Shown here in pieces: positions 26,001 through 37,165 of a stretch of DNA of 64,000 bases; position 1 is the stretch's first letter; every line of letters begins with the position of its first letter. Both the position numbers and the translations under genes were made by a program. Origin of the DNA: Sclerotinia nivalis (Eukaryota > Ascomycota > Leotiomycetes > Helotiales > Sclerotiniaceae); contig JAPEIS010000015.1 in the NCBI GenBank assembly GCA_029531795.1, forward strand, positions 682,001 to 746,000. Reading direction: 5' to 3'. The notes under the pieces are model-generated. The model had not been told where the DNA came from. It saw nothing but the letters and a program-made list of their open reading frames with translations, and made no database searches.

Positions 26001-26373
26001 TGTATCACAAATTATCATCGAGTTAATGCATGGAAGTGGTACGAGAGAAGGCTTGACAACTTTCAATCTCATCAATCCCGCATTTGCCAATTGGACGGAC
26101 CTTCTTCCTACGGTCAAAGATGTACTGGAGGTTACCAAAGAAGCTTCATTGCAGGACTGGCTCAAAGAACTCAAGAAACATGATGCTAAATCAAGAGATG
26201 AACTCGAGAAATTTCCTGCGCTTAAGCTTTTGAGCTTTTATGAATGGGTAGCTAGTGAGGAGCAATTAGTTATAATTACTGATAATGCGAAGACTGCGAG
26301 TGCTTCGTTTAGGGGATTGAGTCCAACTAGCAAGGAAGTGGTTGGAAAATGGGTGAAGGATTGGGGATTTTAA
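23050..26373 (+). CDS. NRPS-like adenylation-thiolation-reductase enzyme (carboxylic acid reductase type)
   Basis: Proteins with this layout activate a carboxylic acid as an acyl-AMP, load it on a phosphopantetheine arm and release it as an aldehyde or alcohol with NAD(P)H. Three exons (23050-23298, 23347-23406, 23461-26373) encode 1073 residues. The adenylation domain (about 20-540) shows the nucleotide loop T-S-G-T-T-G-S-P-K at about 186-194, Y-G-S-T-E-A-G near 345, and G-R-I-D-D-V-I-V-L-S-N-G-E-K later. The carrier domain has L-G-L-D-S-L near 605-610, with the attachment Ser present. The reductase domain starts with a Rossmann G-S-T-G-Y-L-G near 718 and has a Y-G-Q-S-K active-site motif near 870. 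No condensation domain is seen. The substrate cannot be read from the sequence. Confidence 0.94.
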
Positions 26374-27673
26374 GACAACGGGTTTCTTTAACTGAGAGGT
26401 AGTTCTTGGATCAAGAATATTAACTATGCCCTTTCGCACCTACCGCACACTGTTCGAAATTGTGTTGAAGGCTTTGTAGATTTCTCAGAATAGTCATTGA
26501 ATGAAAGTTAGCTCTGAGCTGACCCAAGGGTATAGAAAATGCGGGGAAAATGGTAGATCTGTGGAGAAACCGGACGTATTCAATTCGTAAGTCTTTTCTA
26601 GCCATGGTCGTTGCGGACGGGCTTCGTTAATCTCTGGCCTGCGAATGGACAGGGGCTTTGTCTGTACAGCTGCTGCTGCGGAACAACGATTGGATGAAAC
26701 CCTGCCCAGGGCGTTGTGATATGTTATAACACGCCAAATATCATTGCAGTGAGTGCCTTTTGTTTTGTATGGGCATAAATACTTACTAGGTACATAATAT
26801 CAATTTCTGACAGAATAAGGCGGTGTAATAATAACAAATACTTATCCCATACCTACTTCCCGTTGAGCGAAACCCACAAAACAAACGCATTCACAGCGAT
26901 AGGAAAGATGCTGCTCCATGCCTTTCGCCTGAGATTGCAAATATCTTTGAAGGCCGTCGGTGCTGCATCTTGATTGGAGAAACAACCATGGCCCGCAACT
27001 TCAGTCTCAAAGCATTCTACAAAAAGCCTGTGATTCCAATCCCCAAGGAAAGACTTCATCCTATCGCCCTTCCAAACAACTTCATAGGACATCACAGAGC
27101 TAAAGAAATGAAGAAGCTTCTCGCGAAATACCATTCTCTTGACCCCGATATCAAAGACGACAAAATACAAATTCCACTGTTTATGAATTCTGACTCACCC
27201 TGGGCAGCGCAGTCTACCATTTTGCCGAATGCAATTATTTTCTCTCCTATTGATCCAATTGGCACGAAGTTGTGGTTGACTTTCAATTCCCAACTTTTAA
27301 CTCCGAACTCCCAACCCCGCCCTATCCTTTAACCTACAAACAAAAACGGAAACCGATCCTGAATCTCAATTCAAAACCTATTCTCAACAGCAATCAAAAT
27401 CGAAGAGATATCTGACAGCACAGTATGCGGTACTCGGTATATCAATTACGAAATCCTTAAACATAAAGATCGATCGATCGAATTGGAGAATTATCACAGT
27501 GCAAAGTTCTACTAGGTACTTCAAAGTCAAGATATAAATACAACACATACAATTCCACCAGAACGCCAACCGTCATCCTTCTATCCCCTTCGGTGCAATT
27601 ATACCACCAAACTCATATTAATCCCACAATAACCAAACCATACCACGGAAAACGCTTAGAACTCCTCCTCCAC
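26374..27673. other. Intergenic region with ambiguous overlapping frames
   Basis: Around 26853-27332 there are open frames on both strands. A plus-strand frame (ATG at 26988 in a good A-at-minus-3 context, stop 27332) would encode about 114 residues ending in an Asn/Pro-rich tail. Two minus-strand frames overlap it (27286-27092 and 27170-26853); the second ends in a hydrophobic segment with a possible membrane span. I cannot decide which, if any, is real. Elsewhere the stretch is AT-rich and non-coding. Confidence 0.5.
26988..27332 (+). CDS. Possible small hypothetical protein (strand uncertain)
   Basis: This 114-codon frame starts at an ATG preceded by AACAACC, a favourable fungal context. 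The product is basic and has no signal peptide or motif. Comparable open frames exist antisense to it, so the assignment is weak. Confidence 0.2.
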   Translation: MARNFSLKAFYKKPVIPIPKERLHPIALPNNFIGHHRAKEMKKLLAKYHSLDPDIKDDKIQIPLFMNSDSPWAAQSTILPNAIIFSPIDPIGTKLWLTFNSQLLTPNSQPRPIL

Positions 27674-28951
27674 CTAAGAATGACCATGTCTAACCAACGT
27701 CCCCACAAACCGATCATTCATAAACTCCTGCTCAAATCCCACCGGGAAGACCTTCTCAACCCAATCATACCAGCTCCCACATTTACTATCCATCGCATTA
27801 AAACTCTTTACAAAATCCCAGTATTCAGGATACCATCCCGCGTATTCCCAATCCAGGACTGCGACTACTTGTCCCTCTCTCACCAAGATATTCCTCGGTG
27901 CTAACTCTCCGTGCGCGAAAATAATAGAATGGTTAGTAAGCAGAGAATTTTCCGCCATCTTGAGAAAACATTTGGGGACTTGGGGATAAGCATCCGAGAT
28001 GAGGAATTCGTTGAATTGGGCTTCGGATTCGAAGGGGCCTCCTTCGAGGTCATAACGTCGGGAATCAATGGCTGGGGTGCGATTCATACCGCCGATGTAT
28101 CGGCCAGTTAAACCTCGTAGTTGGGATAAGAAATCGTGGATTTGGGAGGTGATGCTTTTCTTTTGTTCTTCCGTGAGGGAGTTCCAGATTTTATCGAGGC
28201 GCTCGCCTTCGATGTATTCCATGGTTATACTGGTAAGTTTTCCATCGGTGACGGCGTCTAAGACACGGGGTACGGGAATGTTGGTGTGGGTTGCAATGTA
28301 GCGCATGGCGTCTGCTTCGGAGAGACGGAGGTTTCGTCCTGACTTTAGAACTTTGTTTCCATAACGAGCTACTTTCCGACCAATGATTTCATGAAGGATA
28401 ATACCTAGTCTGGTTAGTTGATGGTCCATTTACAGGTAGGATATTATGAAGCGGGAAAAGACCATACCTTCACCAAGCTTAGCATCCAAACATTTCTTCG
28501 GCTCAGCCCCCTCATCTTCATCTTCATCCTCACTAATACGATCCAAGGTATTACGTTCATCTTCCGATTCCGTGTATTCATCACTATCATATTCAGAATC
28601 ATATTCTTCTTCTCCTTCACTCTCCTCTTCACTTCCTTCTTGCCAATCAGGATCTTCTTCACTATCATCTGATTCATCGGAAAGATTGAGTTCTTTGACT
28701 TCTAAATTCCCTACAACTCCATCTAAGAACGAGGAGACCTTTTTCTGAAAGCCTTCTTTTGTATTTGCCCATTCGGGTGTTCGCAAGGAAGTTGAATCCT
28801 TCCCGGGTTGGGCATCGGTAATGGATTTAATAACTTTGAGTGTCCCTGGGTCAATACAACTTGCATTTTTGTGGCCAGCATCAACTAGGTGCTGCAGTTG
28901 AAACGCGGTTTGGATGTTTGCGGCTGTTGGAGTTTCGGCAAAGGAAGGCAT
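27674..28951 (-). CDS. Aminoglycoside phosphotransferase (APH)-fold protein with acidic insert
   Basis: APH-fold proteins are small-molecule kinases or pseudokinases, common and mostly uncharacterised in fungi. Two exons (28951-28468 and 28404-27674) encode 404 residues, joined over a 63-nt intron. Residues about 92-150 are an extremely acidic stretch of Asp, Glu and Ser, probably disordered. The kinase core follows: a G-N-K-V-L-K segment with the ATP-binding Lys, a helix with the partner Glu, a hinge M-E-Y-I-E-G, the catalytic loop F-A-H-G-E-L-A-P-R-N-I-L, and the metal-binding V-L-D-W-E. The usual catalytic loop begins His-Gly-Asp; here the Asp is Glu. The protein may be slow or inactive as a kinase. 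It is convergent with the NRPS-like gene 1.3 kb away; no functional link is shown. Confidence 0.88.
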
Positions 28952-29633
28952 TATGATGGTTATGTTGGATGTAATATAGATATGAAAGATATCAACGATA
29001 GACTAAAGAGAATGGTGTGCAAAAGAAAGTTGCCAAAGGAAATACGCATGTGAAAGTAACCTGCTTCGATGTGATGAGCTGCGGTTGAACTATATATTTA
29101 TTCCATACTCATGTGTTGGATATTGTTGGATTATCCGCAGTAAACCATGACCGAATTCCAACATCGAAACGCCTGCAGTTATTATGAGGCTCAAAATTGG
29201 CCGTACAGGTTGGCGCTTACCCAACAAACCTCCTTGGACTAAAAATTTCGACCTCGGAAGCGACCTCCTTGTCAACCAACACTAATGGATGCCAGATTTT
29301 AACCAAATAAGCCATCGGATTATTCCTTAACTTACACATAATTAGGTAATGCTTCAACGATTTAATTTGCTATGCCACTTTTCATTCATTACCCATCGTT
29401 GGACAATTAGATCTGGCCGTGGCTTGGGCGCTAATTTGGTCCATGACACGTGACATACATGAAATCGAGGAAATGCACCAGTTTGTTTTAATGACATTCC
29501 TGAAAATCGCAGGCAGGTTTTTAGCACAAGGAGCCTGGACATCCGCCTAGAAAATGTATTCATCCCAGCAAGGAACTCAAATTGCAAATTCGATCTCTCA
29601 AAGGCGTTGTAAAATATCCTTGGTGAATAGAAA
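28952..29633. other. Intergenic region between APH-fold gene and regulator
   Basis: The left part holds the promoter of the minus-strand APH-fold gene (a TATATATTTA-like element near 29089-29100); the right part is the 3' flank of the minus-strand regulator. Short frames on both strands lack motifs. Confidence 0.5.
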
Positions 29634-32072
29634 TCAACCAACTTGTGGAGTCAATTCACTATGGAAAAGTGTTGAAAAGTCATTAGCAGACAGATCAACA
29701 TCAAAATTAATATTTTCGATAGTATCGAAATCAACGTTTTCCCAGTCCACTCGTGAATACGGGTCATTGACATAAAGACCAGGAAAGCTGGCCATCGTTT
29801 CTGGCATTCGGAAATCTTGATTTTGTTGCATAGAAGAATTCACAGAGTTTGAAACATCGCATAACTCATTGCCGCGGATCTGAACTTGAGTCAAAGATTC
29901 CGGGGGAAATGATGTTCCTCTTCGTAGGATATCTCGTAATTGTTGGAGGCCTCGTTTCGCCATTGTACTGGTTTTTTGACAACTCTCAAGTATTGTAAAT
30001 GCACCCATTATTTCTGCTTTCCGCTCTTCTGATCGCGGATCGTCCTTATTTAGACAGAAGTCCATTACCAGTATGACAGTAGCTACAAAAATATGATGAG
30101 TTACTGTCCACATTCTGACTGGGTGGAAATTTTGCTTTTTGCCCCGGTCTGTAAGTTCTGTTCCCAATTCAATGACTGAACGAGCGGATCGAAGACAAAC
30201 CATTCGGCTGTAAGAGTACCGTGGGTCATGAGCACCTCGTGCGAGATAAGGTCGATGAAGTCTTGTTAATCTAGTCTGAAGTCCGAAATGCCCCGCAGTT
30301 CTTTGTACTGCCAAGGAAGGGTATTTCGCGTCTAGGTCTTTGTGTTGCGTCCGACTTTTGGTATCCAAGCGGAATGCGGGAGGAAAATTTAACATGATGG
30401 AATTTAGCTTTTTGTCAAAACTCAACACCGTTTCGTAAGGCAACTCATGTATCTCGCAGCCAAGGTTTTGCATGGCGTCAACAATTTCCCGACAGATTAT
30501 CGAGAGTTGCAATCGAAATGTGGAATAAGTCATATCAGTTTCCACAGACAGGGGCTGGTTATAATCTCCTGGAGGACGAATGTCGACATCATTGACATTA
30601 CTTGGATAATCACATCTCATATGTTGCGGGTGAATCATGTATGTACCGCTTAAAGGACCACTCATAAAGGACATTATCCTACAATATGTTAGATACTGCA
30701 TGCAAAATGTTTAAGTAGACTTGCCAATCAGTAGAAGCAATGTGCCACCAAATCCTACGTTTAATTTCGAGTTCAACATAATTCAATTGTTTCCCGTCTC
30801 TTCGTTTCTTGCTCTGAGCAGAGTCAAGTTGATCGAATCCAAGTGAACGTGCCGAATGCATTGCGGTGGTAAATAAAACTCGAAATGTTGCAATACCTCC
30901 TATATTAGGCAATAGATGTTGTGCTATTAACAACACAGCCTGGATTGACTCTATTGTGGGCTTTCCGATGTAATTGGCAGCACACATGGCCTTTTGAGCC
31001 AATAATGTCCAACGACGAGTCATCGATAGCGGTTCAACTCCTTGAAAATAGACACTCAATGCGAAGACCGCGGAAAGAAGGGCGAGTTGGCCGTATTGAG
31101 GTTGTTGGTTTTGCTCAAGATCATTGTATAATTTGTCCAGATGAGATTCGAGGGTTGGTATGTGAATGATGTGATAAATCCATATTACATTTTCAACAAA
31201 ATACTCCATGAGAACTCTTGCATACTTCCTAGACGGAAGTAAAGCTAAGGCTTGCGCGTCGACACTTCCTCGCAAGGAAGTAGCCGGGGCAGATAAGAAT
31301 GAAGCAGTGAAGGTTTGAGTAATTTCATCACCGTACGAGAGAAGATCCTGTTCGATTAGCTTTCCGTAGGTAAAATGTAGAGAAGATAAATTACATAATT
31401 GGTTGAAGCATGAAGGTTCCGGTGTTCGAAGGCATCAGACTCTAACCACGAGGCCGTATTTGTGATTTCAGCATCTTCTGCGGGGGTTTCTTGCCTTGGA
31501 ATGACTAGACTTTTGTCAGCTCATATTTTGTCTCAGGGTGCTTGCATTAGTGAGAAATACCAGATGAGGTATGTGTTGAACCGCTTGGTGGAGTGACGTT
31601 CTTTGTAAGAAGTTCTTCCAACCTTCTTATTCGAACATTCAACTCCTCGATTCCTTGACTATCATGGCAATAATTAGACGAGAATGCCGAACCAGAAGTA
31701 GGTAGTAAGCACTAACCTGGATGGTCCTTTAGACACAGAAGCGTCCGACCGAGTAGATGGAGGGTCTGCGTGAGTTGCAGCCGATATGCAGGACAGCTTA
31801 CGCGAATGACAATTCGAGCATGGCTTCAAGGATAAAGGAGATTAGTATTAGATCACAATGAGCTTGAGGGGAATGTGAGCTTAAGATATGATGAATTTAC
31901 AAATTTGCGATCACACTGTCAAGGTTAGAATATCATTAATTGTCAAGATCAGGTTCGTCATCACCTTGAGTTTCCTAGCCCGACAAAATTGACACGAGAC
32001 AAAATCCTGCCGACGAGCTATTTTTTCCTTGTGGCCGTCCTGAGAGGGATTGGTAGATAGTGATCGCTTCAT
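29634..32072 (-). CDS. Zn2Cys6 transcription factor with fungal_trans domain, seven exons
   Basis: Nuclear regulator, target unknown. Exons: 32072-31965, 31915-31901, 31823-31717, 31658-31561, 31504-31395, 31347-30725 and 30678-29634; all phases agree and the product is 701 residues. The cluster C-x2-C-x6-C-x5-C-x2-C-x6-C starts at residue 27 and is split over three exons, of which the middle one is only 15 nt and encodes C-D-R-K-F. A leucine-rich coiled-coil-like segment follows (about residues 80-95). The fungal_trans domain covers about 190-480 with the conserved R-R-I-W-W-H-I-A-S-T-D-W-I-M-S-F block, which is intact only if the last intron (30724-30679) uses a GC donor (GCAAGT). The C-terminus is Asn/Asp-rich. 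It lies downstream of the NRPS-like and APH-fold genes; co-regulation is possible but unproven. Confidence 0.88.
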
Positions 32073-33887
32073 GGTGATCTAATCAAAACACATATAAATT
32101 TTGACAATTGACAATTTCCAACGAATGGTTGATTGCAGATTTTACAGCCGTAACGAACTTGGAATAGCTTTCGCACACAATGATATCAAAGTAAGCAGTA
32201 GTTTGGGAGGTTGTCCATGGGGAGAACAGACGAAGAGGGGATATCGTTTTCCGCGGATTCTCGGTCTGTCCGTGTCAAGGTTAAAGTAGAGCACTAGTAT
32301 AAAGCAGTGGAACCTTATCGGCTTAGTTATTGAGGTTATTAATGGAGTGGATAATATATATACGGAGTATGTATATTCTATATGTATGAAAACTCTGATC
32401 TGGCTGTATAAAGGTTGCTTATTCAGCATAATCCCTGACAGTCCGGTCTACTTGTATGCCTGAGGCAGCCAATCAAATGTGTCTGAAATCATCTGAAGCA
32501 TTTGATCATTTCACTATTTGAAGCACTTGTCCATCCCATATCACGCCTCTAAAGAAGAAGTTCTCCTAGGATCACCACAACGGAATTTCTTGTTCTTTTT
32601 CCGTACGCCATGGAACCTCTCGATGTATGTTGAGTCCATCGTGAATTTTCAAAGCTCTATCTGGGGAAGAATGAGATAAACACAGATGGATGTGGAAGTG
32701 ATCATAGGGAGTGAGAAGAATACGTCCCATGTAAGGTTACTACTCCGTGTATCTATTCGAAGAGTATTCCTAGAGTATTCCTTTCCACATGGACTCTAAA
32801 CCACCACACATATTGAAAGCACCACACAATCATCTTCCTACATGTTTGGATACAAGCGAGTCCTCATTACATCCTCATTACATCCTCAAGATATCGACCC
32901 TCTATACAGAAAATCTATCTTAAGATTCGAGCAGAAACACTCGCACTATATATTCTGACATTCAATGTTACAGCATGAATATAGTACCGAATCAACAGAC
33001 GATAGATAGCCTTGACATTCCTTGCGCCGGGGGGCACCAGCGCCAAAACATCAAGTGTCAGGTCAGTGTTTGGATGATCATGAAACTTTTTGTAAAAATT
33101 CCTTATTGCAATTGATTTGTACGATTTTCGTCGTGGGTGGTAAATGATATGATTTCATCGCTGCCGATTTCGTGTTATGTTATTGCAGGGTGCTATGCAC
33201 ACACCAATCGCAACAATTTAGATCACAAAAAGTAACTTTCTGATCTTCATAATTTCGATTTATTATCATCTCTTAGCTGCACACCCAATAACCAAAAAAA
33301 ACAAGTCCATCAAACCCCAAAATATTCATCGCGTTTCACATCTTCAGTAGTATCCGAGCACCCCCCTCTCAAAACAAACAAGACCCCATACATTCGTCCC
33401 ATTTCCCCACCACATCCACCAGATCCTATCTTCATTAATTCCCCAGACCCTCAGATCATCAGTTTTGGAAACGAACTTATATGCACGCATGTTTCTTTTT
33501 TCTAAAATACTTCGTGACACTAGTAAGGGCTACGTCTATCATCAAGTTCGATGCAAATATATACACTTCCAAATGTCTGACCGAACGTTTGGAGGTCCGA
33601 GGCTAAATTTTTGGAGAGATTCTCAAACTTCTGGAGAATGGAAGAAAGAATACAACACGGAACTTCGGATGATTATTTGTATAAGTAGAAGGGAAATGGC
33701 GGGACACTCTTATTTGTTTTTGTTCATTTAAACTTCTTTTTCCATTGAAACATCTTGTCCATTTTTCCCTATTCATCCTATATTGTGTATTATTATTCAT
33801 CGAACAGGTTTCGACACCCTCATTCTCATTTATTAATCATATAATCCAAACATCCTAATCTCCAACCCGCAACCCTAATACCCAAAG
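32073..33887. other. Intergenic region upstream of regulator and small secreted protein gene
   Basis: This 1.8-kb region is a divergent promoter between the minus-strand regulator and the plus-strand secreted protein. It is AT-rich and has TATATATACGG near 32355-32366. An 88-codon plus-strand frame at 33465-33731 lacks motifs and is not assigned. I see no repeats or RNA genes. Confidence 0.5.
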
Positions 33888-34301
33888 ATGCGTGTATCAA
33901 TCCTCATCGCCCTCCTACCACTAACTCTCGCCTTACCAGTACGTATCTCCCGCTTCACAATCTTACATAAATCACATCCTAACAAAACCCAGACAAAACG
34001 CCAACTCAATAATCTCCTCGGTGGCGCTACAGGTACAGGAACAGGTACCTCAACAGGAGGCGCTGATCTCTTATCTGGAATCACCGGAGGAGGGGCCGCG
34101 CCGGCTGTTGGTGGTACTGCTGCTGGAGGGGCTACGGGAGCTGGGGGTTTGGTGAGTTTTTAGTTGTTTTTACGTTTTCGTGACTTGCTTGAGTGCTGAT
34201 GACTTGTATAGGATAAGCTTATTGCTGGGTTGACGGGTGGTGCTGGTGCAGGTGCTGGAGGTGGCGCGGATCTTCTTTCTGGGCTGACTGGTGCTGCTTG
34301 A
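33888..34301 (+). CDS. Small secreted Gly-rich protein with Kex2 site
   Basis: Three short exons (33888-33938, 33993-34151, 34212-34301) encode 99 residues; the introns are 54 and 60 nt. Residues 1-16 are a signal peptide (hydrophobic core L-I-A-L-L-P-L-T-L-A). A dibasic site follows at once (T-K-R before Q-L-N-N-L-L), so the mature peptide would start at Gln after Kex2 cleavage. The rest is Gly/Ala/Thr-rich. It has two similar G-A-D-L-L-S-G-(I/L)-T-G blocks, at about 41 and 88, and no Cys. Related to the gene at 35184. Function unknown; candidates are cell-wall protein, effector or processed peptide. Confidence 0.78.
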
Positions 34302-35183
34302 GTTTTGAGGTGGGAATTTGGGAATGGAATGGGAAGGCGTGGAGAAATGGAATTTATGCGAAGTGACTGAGATGAGGCGACTAGAAGACGAGAACTTTCA
34401 CTTATACCCTGTCAGAAAGATTCGATTGTATTCCGAGAACGAAAAAATTGTTACATTGAGATTTCCTGGAACTGGTGCATGAGAAGGAATGATTGCTTCG
34501 ATTACGTAGAACGAAATTGCATTTGTGAGTGGGTAGGTGAATATCCATGGTAGAATTGAGCCCCTTGGTCAAGTGAAGCCAATCGACGATTTCCTCCATG
34601 AAATTTTAAACGATTATTCTGGGTGCAGATATGCTTCTATCAGTTATTCTGGTTCCTTACATCAGTAAGAAGTTTCAGATGAATGGATCAACAAAACGAC
34701 ATATTTCCCGCTCGCACGAACACAGACAGCAGGCTTTCAAATACCTCGGCATTACAATCGGCTATTGAAGTCGTGTCTTGACTCTTGATCGATCCCCAAA
34801 AATTCCTTTTGAAATATGGAAAACTGTCCGATGTTAATATGGAACATGAAGCTTATTCGTGATTGCAGTAATCAATTGCAGACACCATCTGCCGCTAGTC
34901 AATGTTTAGATGATGCAGAAACGTGGGGTTATACTTGCTTTTTCTGACTCCTGTAATTATATCTGATGTATATAGGCTCACAATAGTTCGACTTTGTAGC
35001 CATCACTTTCTCTTCATCCGATCATTAAATTCCTTCCTGGAGACTTGCCAGTCCAAGAAAGTATTCAACGTTGACGCTCATCTTGCAACCTTCCATATAC
35101 GGTTTTCCGATTTCAACCTACCAACCCACGTTTTCACCATCCCTTCTCCCGATACTCCGCCTTTCAACAATCAACAAATCAAA
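34302..35183. other. Spacer between two related secreted-protein genes
   Basis: 881 bp without a convincing gene. A frame in phase with the second secreted protein stays open back to 34923, but the signal peptide argues for the ATG at 35184, so this part is probably 5' UTR and promoter. Confidence 0.5.
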
Positions 35184-35522
35184 ATGCATTTACACATCCC
35201 CCTCATCATTGCCATCCTCCCCCTCATCTCGGGCGCGCCGACCAACGTGCCAAAGCGCCAACTCGACACTCTCCTCGACTCAGGCACATCCGCATCCGAC
35301 CTACCAGGTCTCGGATCTCTTCTTGATGGTAGCGGAACAAGTACATCTTCCGGACTCGGTTCCTTGGAGAGTGGGTTATCATCACTGGGCTCTTTAGGTG
35401 GCGGAACGAGTACATCTTCAGGACTCGCTTCTTTGCAGAGCGAGATTTCATCGCTGCTTGGAGGCGCGGATGAATTGAGCTCCTTTTTAAGCGGTTTGAC
35501 ACGAAAGGAGAAGAAGGCTTAG
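35184..35522 (+). CDS. Small secreted Ser/Gly-rich protein with Kex2 site
   Basis: Single exon, 112 residues from the ATG at 35184. Residues 1-18 form a signal peptide ending in S-G-A-P. A dibasic K-R precedes Q-L-D-T-L-L, the same arrangement as in the upstream gene (K-R-Q-L-x-x-L-L). The mature part has an internal repeat, G-T-S-T-S-S-G-L-(G/A)-S-L, at about 51-61 and 75-85. It then has a G-G-A-D-E-L-S-S-F-L-S-G-L-T segment resembling the G-A-D-L-L-S-G-L-T of its neighbour. The tail is basic (R-K-E-K-K-A). No Cys. The pair looks like diverged tandem paralogues. Function unknown. Confidence 0.78.
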   Translation: MHLHIPLIIAILPLISGAPTNVPKRQLDTLLDSGTSASDLPGLGSLLDGSGTSTSSGLGSLESGLSSLGSLGGGTSTSSGLASLQSEISSLLGGADELSSFLSGLTRKEKKA

Positions 35523-36599
35523 ATTCGGTGTATGGGATTGTGCATTTGATAGATTTTGGTGTTTGACAAGTCGGGAATCGTGGAGATCTGGAACAATGTA
35601 TGATACCGCTGCCGGAAGATATTTAGGGTGGAATGAAATTTCGAGTTTAGAGTTTCGACTCGGAACTGGAAACTGGGAATTCAAAGTATTTCGAGCAGAA
35701 ACCAACCGACTTTATGGACCAAATACTGCCGTAGACCACTTGTATCTAACTGCGTGCATAACGTGAAATTCCATTATGCGCTGACACTCGTGATCAGACA
35801 GTGAGAAGTTCCATCCTCACAATTGTCTTCGCTGGATATAAAACACGACTTGAGTATCCCGAAGTATCCCTAAAGCCCCAAACAATAGCACAATTGTGTA
35901 GTCATCGACTCGACCCATACTTGTTCGCACTGCCTTTCAAAAGAACAGAGAAAAAGGTTGGAAATATACTCATGTAATGGCAGCAGAGATTGTTAATATT
36001 ACTTACTGATCACGGTGACACAAAGACTAGGTAATGTTACCGCGAAATGACATGTACTCATGTAATATTACATAGGTTAGATATGCAACAAGAATATAAG
36101 TCATGTGAAAATCAGGTGATGTCATGTGCTGATATAATGATGGTCCAACTGTGTTTCGGTGAGGAGCTTAGAAAGGAAATTTATAAGTTTATTTGTGAGG
36201 TTATGATATATAGCACTTGAAGGTTATTTCTTGTATAAATGAGTATTGCGGAAGGTTTCACACGTAATGATCGATATGTATAGAAATTATCTCACGAAAT
36301 TGATTTTTGATGTGATATATTCCCCATGACACGGGATCACTAGTTATATCTTCCTGCGCCCAATGCTTCCCGTGCAGTTGCTACCCTTTCTATCGCTCAT
36401 CTTTGCTCAAAATACACATGTTTCTTTCTAGTCAGGAATAACCTCTCCCACGCTGTATTCCCTCGAGAGGTGCAACAAACAACATCACTACGATTTATTG
36501 GCCATCTGAATCTCTCCATGTCGAATCGTATAGGTGAATGACAAAATGCAGATGTTTGGCCCACACTACAAATGCCATGAACGATAGGCGACATTCCAG
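35523..36599. other. Intergenic region
   Basis: No gene seen. The stretch is AT-rich with repeated short GTAATATTAC-like palindromic pieces around 35995-36075, but no longer structure that I can support. Confidence 0.5.
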
Positions 36600-37165
36600 T
36601 TCCCGCCACCGCCTTTAATGACATCGATTATTTCTTCGAAACCTCCGCCGCTATGGCTATGGCTATTTTCATCTCCATCTTCATCCTCATCCATATCTTC
36701 GTCATTTCATCATAATCCTCCCATTCATCCTCCTCTTCATCCTCCTCTACCTCATCTTACCACTCATCTTCTCCCAAGGTTTGCGCCCACTCCCTCGACA
36801 TGTCAATCCCAGCATCCCTAATCCGCGGATGCATTAAATCCGGTGGATCGATATTAATACATCGTTAAATAAGTTCCATCATATCATTACCAGCCGATGG
36901 CGCTCCCCGAAAAGCTAGCTTTGCTTTCCAGTAATTGATATCATGGTTTTTTTCATGGAAAACTTCTGGATCTGGCAGAGGGTCGAAGGAATATCCTTTG
37001 CATTGGAGAAGATTAATGTTGTCGTAAGTGAACTCGCAACCAAGCATGCGTCGACGGAGGGGTGCGTGTTGTGCTTCTCCGTTGGGTCCCAAATCTGCCA
37101 TGACTGATTTTAGTTTCGGGAGAAGTCGGTAAGTTTGGTAGAGGTGGATGTCACGTATGTGGTTG
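36600..37165 (-). pseudogene. Decayed 3' fragment of an F-box-type or related fungal gene
   Basis: Reading the minus strand from about 37165 there is one long coding-like frame. It includes an H-I-R-D-I-H-L-Y-Q-T-Y-R-L-L-P-K-L segment, an M-L-G-C-E-F-T-Y-D-N-I-N block and an I-N-Y-W-K-A-K-L block, then a second half rich in Asp and Glu. It is broken by TAA at 36865-36867 and again about 100 bases further on. A frame change seems needed in the acidic part near 36680. Another TAA closes the frame at the 5' side and no upstream exon is visible, so the N-terminal part is missing. Both internal stops would arise from CAA by one C-to-T change. The family cannot be named with certainty. Confidence 0.5.

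Noticed and set aside
28444..28748. Frames in other phases over the acidic stretch of the APH-fold gene
   Set aside because: They arise from GA-rich codons of the acidic insert and show no independent coding signal.
36618..36821. Ser/Pro/His-rich plus-strand frame
   Set aside because: It is the complement of the acidic tail of the decayed minus-strand gene.
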